A program made the translations under genes and the position numbers. A stretch of DNA of 41,968 nucleotides, from NCBI GenBank assembly GCA_035765895.1, contig DASTWL010000015.1, positions 1 to 41,968 of the forward strand. Direction: 5' to 3'. Of the stretch, positions 30,152 through 38,486 are shown piece after piece (the stretch's first letter is position 1; each line of letters opens with the position of its first letter). The notes beneath the pieces were generated by a model, which searched no databases, was not told the origin of the DNA, and saw only the letters and a list, made by a program, of their open reading frames with translations. This DNA comes from Verrucomicrobiia bacterium. Lineage in GTDB: Bacteria; Verrucomicrobiota; Verrucomicrobiia; Limisphaerales; DSYF01.

Positions 30152-33100
30152 ATGAAAACATTCCTGCGACTTTTCGCCGCCACATTTTGCGCCCTGCCGC
30201 TCTTGGCACGGGCAGTTACTTTTACGAGCGATACCGCCATCGGACCGTCGGATACCAATTATGATGGGGCCGATATCGTCGTCAGCAACGCGACATTGAC
30301 CGTGGACGGTCCGCACAACTTCGCCAGTTTGATTTTGGCCGGCGGCGCAACGCTGACGCATTCCGCCTCCCCCATCGGTTCGGTGACCGTGACGAGCCAC
30401 GTGGCCGATGAACCGCAATTGCTCACCAGCACCAACGCGGCACCATTGGCGAACAGCAACATTATCACGGCGTCCGTCCTGGTGCAGGACATGAGCGGCA
30501 CGGTCACCTACACCAACGCCACGGATTACGTGCTGACCGTCGAGAGCAATCTGACCTACCTCGCCCGCACGGAAACTTCGTCGATTCCCGACAACACCAT
30601 GGTTTTGGTGAGTTACGACGTCTCGTTGGGCACCTTTGCCGCGGGCTTGAACCTGAACGTGACGGGTGACGTGAGCGCGGCCGCTGGGACTGTGATTGAC
30701 GCGGCCGGCCGGGGCTACTCGGGCACTTACGGCGCCGGGCATGGTGGCTCAAGTGGCGCACCGTCCACCGGGGGCGGTGGCGGCCAGGGCGGCACAGGCG
30801 GCATGGGTGCCACCAACTCGTTCGGTGGCGCGGCCAGTTCGACTTCCCTTCAACAGCCGATCGCACTTGGCGGCGCCGGCGGTTTGGGCATTGGCTACGG
30901 TGGCGCTGGCGGCGGCCGGGTGGAAATCAGTTGCGGCGGAACATTCACCCTCGACGGCGTCATCAATGCGGACGGCATCAATGCCACCAACGCTCGTGCA
31001 GGTGGCGGCGCCGGCGGAAGCGTCTGGCTCGTGGCGACGAACTTTGCGGGCAGTGGCGCCATTTCCGCCAATGGTGGCGCGGGCGAACCCGCGCTGGGTG
31101 GCGGCGGGGGTGGTGGGCGCATTGCCATTCAATGCGCCACGAACATGTTTACGGGCAGCCTGACCGCGCAAGGTGGCCTGGGCTGGCAATGCGGCGGCGC
31201 CGGCACCATTTACGTGGCGGACAGTGTCACGAACGCATTGCTGTGGTTGAACAACGGTGGTCGCGTCGGCACCAACACGCCGGTTGCGAGCCTCGGCCAG
31301 CCGTTGGATCTGGTGATTCAAAGCAACGCGCTCGTGCAGCTTTCTGGCAGTCCCGCCCTGTCCAACCTGCTCGTGGACACCGGCGGGAAGCTGGTGGCTT
31401 CACCGCAACAGGCGTTGTTTCTGAATGTCGCCGGCAATGTCTCCGTGCTGGCGGGCGCCGCGATTGCGGCCGATGCGGCTGGCTCCTCACCGGCACAGGG
31501 TCCGGGAGCCGGGCGCTCCTACACCGGCAACACTGTGCGCCCATGCAGCGGCGGCGGCTATGGCGGCGCTGGCGGGGACAGTTCTGTGGCCTCCGCCTAC
31601 GGTGGCGCCACATATGGCACCATCATAAGTGGCGGGCAGTTTGGCAGCGGCGGCGGCAACTACGTTTCATCGGTGGGCGGCGGCGGCGGTGGGTTGCTCC
31701 GGCTGACGGTCGGCGGTGAGCTGCGCGTGGACGGCAGGGTCTCGGCCAACGGTGGCGACGGTTCGGGCACGGGTGGCGGCGGCGGTTCGGGCGGCAGCGT
31801 CAACATCACAGCCACGACGCTTTCCGGCACCGGCCTCCTCGCGGCCAACGGCGGCCGCGGCGTCATCACCGCCGGCGGCGGTGGCGGGGGCGGACGCATT
31901 TACGTCGTGGCCAGCACCAACCTGTTTGCCGGCCGCGCCACGGCCTTTGGCGGGAGCGGTTACAACCCCGGCGGAGCGGGCACCGTTCTCATGCCGGTGG
32001 CGGGCCGGGCGCAGTTGCTGGTGGACAATGGCGGTCAGCCGGCCGGCCGGGCGCAGACGCCGATTCAATTCCTCGACAACTCTGATTTGATCGTGCGCGG
32101 ACAAGCCGTCGCCTCAGCATCGGGTTCCCTGGCCGTGACCAGCCTGACCGTCGAATCGAACTCATGGCTGGCGGTGCAGACCAATTGGTCATCGCCCTTT
32201 GCGTTCAGCGTGCAGGTCAACAGCAATGCGGTGATTCAAGCCGGCGGCGGGATTACCGCGGACGCCGCGGGCTTTGGCCCCAACAACGGCCCCGGCGCCG
32301 GCAAATGGTCCTACCTTTACCTTCCTTACAGCGAATACGTCGGCAGCGGCGGGGGACACGGCGGGGCCGGCGGCAATTCAATCAGCAACGCCGCCGCGGG
32401 TGGCACTGCCAACGACAATGTCGCCTCACCACTGATCAACGCCGGCAGCGGCGGCGGCGGCGTCCAAAATTCGAGCGGGGGCGTCGGGGGCGGACGCATC
32501 TCCGTAAACGTCACGCGGACCTTGTTCCTTGACGGCACCATTTCCGCCAGCGGCACGGCCGGAATAAGTGGCGGGGGCGGCGGCGCCGGCGGCAGCATTT
32601 ACCTGAACGCGGGCACGCTGACGGGCAGCGGCCAGATCCACGCGGACGGCGGCAACGGCTACGACAGTTGGGGCGGCGGAGGCGGCGGCGGGCGCATCGC
32701 CATCGCCTGCCAGACGAATCAATTTACGGGCGCCGTCACGGCGTTCGGCGGTGACGGGGCGAATGCGGGCGGTGCGGGGACCGTGTTCTTTCAGCGCGGG
32801 CAATTTCCGCCCAAGGTGATTTGCGACAACCACGGCACCTCTGGCGCCGTCACCCTGCTGAACACATTCTCCGGCGATTTGGAAATTCGCGCGGGAGCCC
32901 GCGCCTGGATCAATGCCTCCAGCGTCAACCTGAACAGCCTTTTGGTGCGCAGCAACGCCGCCTTGCTGGGCGTGCCTCCCCTGACGCAACAGACCATCAC
33001 GGTCCAAAGCAACGTGGTCATCGAGCCGGGAGGTTCCTTGTCGTGGGACGGAGCGGGCGTTGGATCCTATTCTGGGAATGGTAATTCAAGCACGGTGGGC

Positions 33101-35146
33101 GGCGGCAGCCACGGCGGTTACGGCGGCGGCAATCCACCCAACTTTAGTTCGGCCTACGGCCAGATCACCGCGCCCACGACGCCCGGCGGCCCGGGTGGCA
33201 GCAATTCCAATTACGCCGCCACATCGGGAGCCGGCGGCGGGGCCTTGAAGTTGACGGTAAATGGCGTATTGCAGGTGGACGGGGCGTTGACGGCCAACGG
33301 CATCGACGCCTCATACCTCACGGGCGGCGCGGGCGGCGGCGCGGGCGGAAGCCTGTGGTTGACGTTGAATGGATTTACCGGCTCGGGCTTGATTTCCGCC
33401 CGTGGTGGCGCAGGGGCTGGCTTTGGGGGTGGTGGCGGCGGCGGACGCATCGCCATCACCTGGCAACCGCGGCAGATCGGCCACTCGAATCTCCCCGCTT
33501 TCACCGGCACCATCACGGCCCGCGGCGGCAACGGCCTGTTCCCCGGCGGCGCGGGCACGGTGTATCTGCAAAGTGCCGACCAGCCAGTGGCCCAGTTGAT
33601 TCTCGACAACGGCGGGCCACGCGGGACGAACACCCCGCTCAGTTCCAACCTTGGCCTGCCGACTCGTTTGTTCGACCTGACCCTCGCCAACGGGGCGACT
33701 GCCTCCTACTACGCTCCGGGCGTCCCCACCTTGAACAACCTCGTCGTGGGCAACAACGGGACGCTGAGTGATCCGGTGGCCCAAACCACACTGATGGTGG
33801 CCTGCCGCAGCAACCTCACGGTAGCGGTGGGCGGTATGATCACTGGGAGCGGATTCGGCTATGGTCGCGGCCTGGGACCGGGCGCCGGACAAAACATCTC
33901 GAATCAAGGCTCCGGTGGCGGCTACGGCGGCGCCGGCGGCGCTTCAGCAGCCGGTTCCCCGGGCGGCACCACCTACGGCTCCACCGCACAACCGGATGCT
34001 TACGGCAGCGGCGGCGGCGCGGGCATCATTTCCAATCCCGGTGGCAGTGAAGGCGGTGGCGCGGTTCGCCTGACAGTGCCGGGCACATTGACGGTCGATG
34101 GCCTGATCACCGCCGGCGGCAATGCCGGTGTGAACGACGAGTCCGGGGGCGGTGCGGGCGGCAGCATCTGGATTACGGCGCATTCGCTGGCCGGCCATGG
34201 AGTCATTGCCGCGGACGGCGGCGACGGCGAACTTTACGGCGGCGGCGGTGGTGGCGGCGGGCGCATCGCTGTTTATGCGAATCACACGAATGATTTCGCC
34301 GGAGTGCTCAGCGCACTCGGCGGCGAAGGCGCGAATGCCGGCCAGAACGGAACGATCGTCTTCGCGAGCCTTCCACCGTTGAGCATCACCTCGCAAACGC
34401 CCGTCGGCACGATCAGCAACGTCGTCAGCTACGTGGAAGTCGGCTTCTCCGAACAGGTGGACCCCGCCACGGTGTCCACGGCCGCCTTCACCCTGACGCC
34501 GCCGCCGGGCAGTCCCCTGCCCGCGCTGCAGGCCATCATGCCGGGAAACGCTTCGGTGCGTTTGCTCTTCACTCCAGCATTGAACGCGCCGGGCGATTAC
34601 ACCTTCACCGTGGCGCCGAACTTTGCAGACATTTACGGCACGCCCATGTCGCAGGTTTACACGGGCGCCTTCACCATCGCGCTGCCGACCATTCAAGGCA
34701 CGGTGCGCGACACGAACAACGCCCCGGTGGCCGGCGTCACCGTCACGGCCAGCGTTGGCTATCTGCCGGCCATGACAGACGCGACGGGAACTTACTCGAT
34801 TGGCGTGCCGCCGGGCTGGAGCGGCACCCTCACGCCATCACTTGCGGCCAACCTGTTTCAGCCCGATTCCATCACCCTGTCCAACGTCACCGACACCGTC
34901 ACCAATCAAGACTTCGTCATGGTGGGTTCCATGGCGCCGGTCTTGTCCGCCAGTTTGTCCGCCACCAACCTGCTGCTGAACTGGAGCGGGCTTGACGGCG
35001 TAAACTATCAAGCCTACTGGTCCACGAACCTCGCCGACTGGCTGCCGTGGGGCGATCCAATTCCGGGCACGAACGGCCCGTTCGAACTGACCCTGCCGGT
35101 CGAAGCGGATGGACTGAAGTTCTTCCGGCTGGGCGCCTCCCGATAG
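30152..35146 (+). CDS. Exported glycine-rich modular protein (1664 aa)
   Basis: The gene starts 6 bp after the RCC1 gene, almost certainly in the same transcript. The signal peptide is 'FLRLFAATFCALPLLARA' (residues ~4-21). Five glycine-rich modules of about 250-270 residues follow, each with 'GGAGGS-[IVL]-x-[IL]', 'ANGG-x-G', a run of six to eight Gly ending 'GRIAI', and 'GGAGTV'. Between them lie less repetitive strands ('LLVDTGGKLV', 'LTVESNSWLAV', 'LLVRSNAALLG', 'LVVGNNGTLS'). The C-terminus has an SbsA/Big-type Ig domain ('VEVGFSEQVDPATVSTAAFT', ~1415-1510), a carboxypeptidase-regulatory-like domain ('IQGTVRDTNNAPVAGVTVTA'), and the tail 'VNYQAYWSTNLADW ... FFRLGAS', similar to the tail of the RCC1 protein. 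Probably secreted and fibrous or adhesive; no enzyme motif seen. Confidence 0.88.
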   Translation: MKTFLRLFAATFCALPLLARAVTFTSDTAIGPSDTNYDGADIVVSNATLTVDGPHNFASLILAGGATLTHSASPIGSVTVTSHVADEPQLLTSTNAAPLANSNIITASVLVQDMSGTVTYTNATDYVLTVESNLTYLARTETSSIPDNTMVLVSYDVSLGTFAAGLNLNVTGDVSAAAGTVIDAAGRGYSGTYGAGHGGSSGAPSTGGGGGQGGTGGMGATNSFGGAASSTSLQQPIALGGAGGLGIGYGGAGGGRVEISCGGTFTLDGVINADGINATNARAGGGAGGSVWLVATNFAGSGAISANGGAGEPALGGGGGGGRIAIQCATNMFTGSLTAQGGLGWQCGGAGTIYVADSVTNALLWLNNGGRVGTNTPVASLGQPLDLVIQSNALVQLSGSPALSNLLVDTGGKLVASPQQALFLNVAGNVSVLAGAAIAADAAGSSPAQGPGAGRSYTGNTVRPCSGGGYGGAGGDSSVASAYGGATYGTIISGGQFGSGGGNYVSSVGGGGGGLLRLTVGGELRVDGRVSANGGDGSGTGGGGGSGGSVNITATTLSGTGLLAANGGRGVITAGGGGGGGRIYVVASTNLFAGRATAFGGSGYNPGGAGTVLMPVAGRAQLLVDNGGQPAGRAQTPIQFLDNSDLIVRGQAVASASGSLAVTSLTVESNSWLAVQTNWSSPFAFSVQVNSNAVIQAGGGITADAAGFGPNNGPGAGKWSYLYLPYSEYVGSGGGHGGAGGNSISNAAAGGTANDNVASPLINAGSGGGGVQNSSGGVGGGRISVNVTRTLFLDGTISASGTAGISGGGGGAGGSIYLNAGTLTGSGQIHADGGNGYDSWGGGGGGGRIAIACQTNQFTGAVTAFGGDGANAGGAGTVFFQRGQFPPKVICDNHGTSGAVTLLNTFSGDLEIRAGARAWINASSVNLNSLLVRSNAALLGVPPLTQQTITVQSNVVIEPGGSLSWDGAGVGSYSGNGNSSTVGGGSHGGYGGGNPPNFSSAYGQITAPTTPGGPGGSNSNYAATSGAGGGALKLTVNGVLQVDGALTANGIDASYLTGGAGGGAGGSLWLTLNGFTGSGLISARGGAGAGFGGGGGGGRIAITWQPRQIGHSNLPAFTGTITARGGNGLFPGGAGTVYLQSADQPVAQLILDNGGPRGTNTPLSSNLGLPTRLFDLTLANGATASYYAPGVPTLNNLVVGNNGTLSDPVAQTTLMVACRSNLTVAVGGMITGSGFGYGRGLGPGAGQNISNQGSGGGYGGAGGASAAGSPGGTTYGSTAQPDAYGSGGGAGIISNPGGSEGGGAVRLTVPGTLTVDGLITAGGNAGVNDESGGGAGGSIWITAHSLAGHGVIAADGGDGELYGGGGGGGGRIAVYANHTNDFAGVLSALGGEGANAGQNGTIVFASLPPLSITSQTPVGTISNVVSYVEVGFSEQVDPATVSTAAFTLTPPPGSPLPALQAIMPGNASVRLLFTPALNAPGDYTFTVAPNFADIYGTPMSQVYTGAFTIALPTIQGTVRDTNNAPVAGVTVTASVGYLPAMTDATGTYSIGVPPGWSGTLTPSLAANLFQPDSITLSNVTDTVTNQDFVMVGSMAPVLSASLSATNLLLNWSGLDGVNYQAYWSTNLADWLPWGDPIPGTNGPFELTLPVEADGLKFFRLGASR
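31086..34290 (+). repeat. Five poly-Gly 'GGGGGGRIAI' cores, period ~750-815 bp
   Basis: The Gly runs ending in GRI-[AY]-[IV] start near 31098, 31872, 32671, 33424 and 34239, so spacings are about 774, 799, 753 and 815 bp. Each is preceded by 'G-x-GGS-[VIL]-x-[LI]' about 35 residues upstream and followed about 30 residues downstream by 'GG-x-GT-[IV]'. DNA-level identity is limited mainly to the Gly codons, so the modules are old duplications. Confidence 0.8.
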
Positions 35147-35254
35147 TTTTGGGCCACCGCCTTGAACGCGCGGCGCGCGCCGTTGTCTGACGCCCAACGG
35201 GAATTCGCGCCTTGTTTCGCGGCGACGGTTCCACTATCTCACAAGCCGTTCCGC

Positions 35255-35983
35255 ATGAACAAAGCGCTGGTCGTCGTGCCCACCTACAACGAGCGGGAAA
35301 ACCTTTCCCCGCTCGTCCAACGGCTTTTGCACCTCTCCCGGCCCGTGGATGTGCTGGTGGTGGACGACAACTCGCCCGACGGCACCGGCACGCTGGCGGA
35401 TGAACTCGCCACCCAGCATCCGGAAGTGCACGTGCTGCACCGCCAGCAGAAGGCCGGCCTCGGCCGCGCTTACATCGCCGGATTCAAATGGGCGCTGGAA
35501 CACGGCTACGAATTCGTCCTCGAGATGGACGCCGATTTTTCCCACAACCCGGATGACGTGCCGCGCCTCATCGAAGCCGCCGCGAGCGCCGACTGCGCCA
35601 TCGGTTCGCGCTACATTGGCGGCATCCGCATCATCAACTGGCCGTTGCCGCGCCTGATGTTGAGCAAATTTGCCGCGATTTACGTCCTGCTCATCACCGG
35701 CATGCGCATCGCCGACCCGACCGGTGGCTTCAAATGCTTCACGCGTCGCGCGTTGGAAGCCCTCCAGATCGATGAAATTCAGTCGAACGGATACAGCTTC
35801 CAGATCGAATTGAACCATCGCCTCTGGCGCGCGGGCTACCGCGTCGTCGAGGTGCCCATCATCTTCACCGAACGCGTCCAGGGGCATTCCAAGATGTCCA
35901 AGCACATCATCGGCGAGGCGCTCATCATGGTCTGGAAGCTCTGGCTCCAAAACGGCCTGCGCCGTTCGCCGCGCCCGCGGTGA
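35255..35983 (+). CDS. Polyprenol-phosphate mannosyltransferase-like GT2 (Dpm1 type)
   Basis: The 242-residue glycosyltransferase family 2 protein has 'LVVVPTYNERENLSPLVQRL' at residues 4-23, the nucleotide-binding 'VLVVDDNSPDGTG', 'LGRAYIAGFKWAL', the metal-binding 'EMDADFSHNPDDV', and 'DPTGGFKCFTRRALE'. These match bacterial Ppm1/Dpm1-type enzymes that make polyprenyl-phosphate mannose (or a related sugar) on the cytosolic membrane face. The C-terminal GtrA-like membrane domain of some homologues is absent. ATG 35255 is placed directly before the first beta strand; the open frame to 35162 is not family-like. It is 108 bp after the giant gene pair. A role in glycosylating those exported proteins is only a possibility. 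Confidence 0.9.
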   Translation: MNKALVVVPTYNERENLSPLVQRLLHLSRPVDVLVVDDNSPDGTGTLADELATQHPEVHVLHRQQKAGLGRAYIAGFKWALEHGYEFVLEMDADFSHNPDDVPRLIEAAASADCAIGSRYIGGIRIINWPLPRLMLSKFAAIYVLLITGMRIADPTGGFKCFTRRALEALQIDEIQSNGYSFQIELNHRLWRAGYRVVEVPIIFTERVQGHSKMSKHIIGEALIMVWKLWLQNGLRRSPRPR

Positions 35984-36068
35984 TCCCAATCGGCCGGGGC
36001 GTTTGAATGGAACGCCAGCGCCGTGGTCCAATCCAGGTCGTCCAAACCAAACGACCCTGAATGACGTC

Positions 36069-36611
36069 ATGAAAACTGCGCTGCTTCCCCTCTGTCTCGG
36101 CCTGGCTGCCACCCTGTTGGCGGCGGGCGTTCCCGCTCCGGCTGCGGCCGCGGCCACCCCGCACGTCGGCGACAAGGCCCCGCTTGTCGCCGGCCACGAT
36201 CAGAACGGCAAAGCGTGGAAGCTCGCCGACGCGTTGGGGAAAAAGGTGGTGCTGCTCTACTTCTACCCGAAAGACAACACGCCGGGCTGCACGGCCGAAG
36301 CGTGCGGCCTCCGCGATCGCATGGGCGACTTGAACAAGGACAATGTCGAGGTCGTGGGCGTGAGTTTTGATTCGGCCGCGAGCCACCAGAAATTCATCGC
36401 CGATCACAGCCTGAACTTCACCCTGCTGGCGGACACCGAAGGCAAGCTGGCCGACACTTACGGCGTGCGGATGAACGGCAAAAACATGGCCCGCCGTGTG
36501 AGTTTCCTGATTGGGCTCGACGGCCGGATTGCGCATGTCACCGATTCGCCCGACGCCGCCACACACCTGCGCGAAATGCAGGCGGCGGTCGCCAAACTGA
36601 AAAAGCCCTGA
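36069..36611 (+). CDS. bcp: Exported peroxiredoxin, Bcp/PrxQ type
   Basis: Bcp-type peroxiredoxins reduce peroxides with electrons from thioredoxin. The 180-residue protein adds a signal peptide ('PLCLGLAATLLAAGVPAPAA', residues 7-26) to an otherwise complete domain: 'VGDKAPLVAGHDQNGK', 'VVLLYFYPKDNTPGCTAEAC' with peroxidatic Cys74 and resolving Cys79 (C-x4-C), 'VVGVSFDSAASHQKF', and 'MARRVSFLIGLDGRIAHV'. The Pro-x-x-x-Thr-x-x-Cys active site is replaced by the Bcp form 'N-T-P-G-C'. The start ATG 36069 follows a short ATG-ACG-TCA-TGA frame at 36061. The signal implies periplasmic work. It is convergent with the UDG-like gene (6 bp apart). Confidence 0.92.
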   Translation: MKTALLPLCLGLAATLLAAGVPAPAAAAATPHVGDKAPLVAGHDQNGKAWKLADALGKKVVLLYFYPKDNTPGCTAEACGLRDRMGDLNKDNVEVVGVSFDSAASHQKFIADHSLNFTLLADTEGKLADTYGVRMNGKNMARRVSFLIGLDGRIAHVTDSPDAATHLREMQAAVAKLKKP

Positions 36612-36617
36612 GCCGCT

Positions 36618-37259
36618 TCAGCGCCGCAGCAGTTCACGAACCCGCACGCGCAGCGCCGGCACCACTTCCGCCTCAAACCAGGGGTGCGTTTTGAACCAGC
36701 CAACGTTGCGCGGGCTGGGATGTGGCAGGGGCAGAAATTCCGGCAGGTATTCGCGCCACGCCCGCACCGTGTCCGCCAGCGATGCCTGCGCGCGTTTCCC
36801 GAGGTAATAGGCCTGCGCGTATCCGCCGATGAGCAGCGTGAATTCGATGTGCGGCAGGGCCTGACGCAATTGGGGATGCCACAAGGGCGCGCATTCCGGA
36901 CGCGGCGGCAAATCGCCGTGCGCCCCCTTGCCCGGATAACAAAATCCCGTGGGAATGATGGCGATGCGCCGTTCGTCGTAGAATGCCTCACGGGTCAGTT
37001 CCAACCACTGGCGAAGCCGGTCCCCCGACGGATCGTTCCACGGGATGCCGGTTTCCTGCACCTTGCGTCCCGGCGCCTGCCCCACAATGAGCAGCCGCGC
37101 CGTGCTGGCGGCCCGCAGCACCGGCCGCGGCGGAAACGGCAGGTGCGCCGCGCAAATGGTGCAGGCGCGGACTTCCCGCAGCAGACGCTGCAACCTGGCT
37201 TCGGCGGCGTTCACGACCCGGGCAACTAAACAAAGTCCCACCGCTTTGCAAAGGGGCAT
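36618..37259 (-). CDS. Uracil-DNA glycosylase superfamily protein
   Basis: The 213-residue protein belongs to the UDG-like fold. The N-terminal 'RACTICAAHLPFPPRPVL' resembles the Cys region of family 4/5-like members, with two Cys (C-x2-C) readable. Motif A is 'LLIVGQAPGRKVQETGIPWN', where UDGs have the water-activating residue; motif B-like sequence is 'LPLPHPSPRNVGW', containing the conserved H-P-S. Other parts are 'SGDRLRQWLELT' and 'FTLLIGGYAQAYYL'. It is probably a base-excision glycosylase or an orphan UDG-superfamily member; base preference is unclear. ATG 37259 is chosen over a GTG at 37268. It is divergent from the class V aminotransferase gene. Confidence 0.85.
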   Translation of the reverse strand: MPLCKAVGLCLVARVVNAAEARLQRLLREVRACTICAAHLPFPPRPVLRAASTARLLIVGQAPGRKVQETGIPWNDPSGDRLRQWLELTREAFYDERRIAIIPTGFCYPGKGAHGDLPPRPECAPLWHPQLRQALPHIEFTLLIGGYAQAYYLGKRAQASLADTVRAWREYLPEFLPLPHPSPRNVGWFKTHPWFEAEVVPALRVRVRELLRR

Positions 37260-37317
37260 TTTGACCACCCCGGTTTTGCGCCTTCACGCCACGGCACGCT
37301 TCACCTACCCTCGGCGC

Positions 37318-38469
37318 ATGACCGTTGAGGCCATTCTAGCGGACGAAGAACTACGGCACTGGGAGTTTCCCGTCACGCGGGACAAAATTTTTCTGGCTCA
37401 CGCTGCGGTGTGCCCGCTGTCACGCCGCGTTGCCGAAGCGGTGGCGCATTATTCACTGAACGCGTGCGGCGACGACCAGGAAACCGGCATGCTCGAGGGC
37501 TTCCTGCGCGACGCCCGCGGGGCCGCGGCGCAGCTGCTGCATTGCACCGGCGAAGAAATCGCCTTTGTCGGGCCGACCTCGCTGGGGCTGAGCTTGATCG
37601 CCGCCGGCCTGCCCGTGCGCAAGAACGACAACATCCTCATCTACTTCGACGATTATCCCTCCAACGTGTATCCGTGGATGAAGCTCGCCGAACGTGGCGT
37701 TGAGGTCCGGCTCATGAACGTGCGGCGCATGGGGGAATTGCGCAGCATCGATATCCTGGGCCAGGTGGATGAAAACACGCGGGCCGTGATCATGGCGAGC
37801 TGCCACTTCGTTAGCGGCTACCGACTGGAGATCGACAAGGTCGGGCGCCACCTGCGCGAACGCGGCATCATTTTCGGCCTGGACGCGATTCAAACCCTGG
37901 GTGCGTTTCCCACCACGGTGGAGCACGTGGATTTTCTCGCGGCGGATGCCCACAAGTGGCTGCTCGGCCCGTGCGCCGCCGGGCTGCTTTACGTGCGCCG
38001 CGAACTGATTCCCAAGATCAAGCCGCCCGTGTTCGGCTGGCACAATGTCCGTTGCCCCAATTTTGTGGCCCAGGAGGAAATCGTCTTGCGCGAGGACGCG
38101 CGGCGGTTTGAAGCCGGCTCGCACAATTTGCTGAGCATTGTCGGCCTGCGCGCGGCGCTGGAACTGATTCTGGAACTCGGCGTGGAGAACATCGGCCGCG
38201 AGCTGTTGCGCAAGCGCGCCTGGCTGGTGCCCGCCTTGCAGGCCAAGGGCTACACGGTCCTCAATGCCGACGCCAAACCGGAGAACGCCGGCGGCATTAC
38301 GACCTTCTTCAAACCCGACGCCGACATGGCCGCGCTGCACGCCAGGTTGACCGCGAACAAGGTGGTGGCTTCGCTGCGCACGGACCGGCAGAACCGGCAT
38401 TACCTCCGCCTTTCGCCGCATTACTACAACACCGACGCGGAACTGCAGCAGGCGCTGGCCCTGCTTTGA
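37318..38469 (+). CDS. Class V aminotransferase (PLP-dependent, cysteine desulfurase-like fold)
   Basis: The 383-residue protein has the fold-type I pattern of class V enzymes. Substrate/cofactor regions are 'IFLAHAAVCPLSRRVAEAVA', 'TGEEIAFVGPTSLGLSLIAA', 'ASCHFVSGYRLEIDKVGRHL', 'GLDAIQTLGAFPTTVEHVDF' (PLP-binding Asp), and the PLP lysine Lys213 in 'AADAHKWLLGPCAAGLLYV'. The C-terminal domain has 'RFEAGSHNLLSIVGLRAALE'. No active-site Cys loop typical of IscS/SufS is visible, so cysteine desulfuration is less likely than an aminotransferase or lyase role. The frame is open to 37045, but homology starts at ATG 37318. Substrate unknown. Confidence 0.88.
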   Translation: MTVEAILADEELRHWEFPVTRDKIFLAHAAVCPLSRRVAEAVAHYSLNACGDDQETGMLEGFLRDARGAAAQLLHCTGEEIAFVGPTSLGLSLIAAGLPVRKNDNILIYFDDYPSNVYPWMKLAERGVEVRLMNVRRMGELRSIDILGQVDENTRAVIMASCHFVSGYRLEIDKVGRHLRERGIIFGLDAIQTLGAFPTTVEHVDFLAADAHKWLLGPCAAGLLYVRRELIPKIKPPVFGWHNVRCPNFVAQEEIVLREDARRFEAGSHNLLSIVGLRAALELILELGVENIGRELLRKRAWLVPALQAKGYTVLNADAKPENAGGITTFFKPDADMAALHARLTANKVVASLRTDRQNRHYLRLSPHYYNTDAELQQALALL

Positions 38470-38486
38470 TCCGCAGCGGACCGCCC

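Noticed and set aside
22844..35146. Glycine-rich and WG repeats as a CRISPR array or DNA satellite
   Set aside because: Repeats are in-frame protein modules with synonymous variation and no constant-length DNA repeats or spacers.
37453..38421. 322-codon minus-strand frame opposite the class V aminotransferase
   Set aside because: The plus strand encodes a complete PLP enzyme there; the antisense product has no recognisable pattern.
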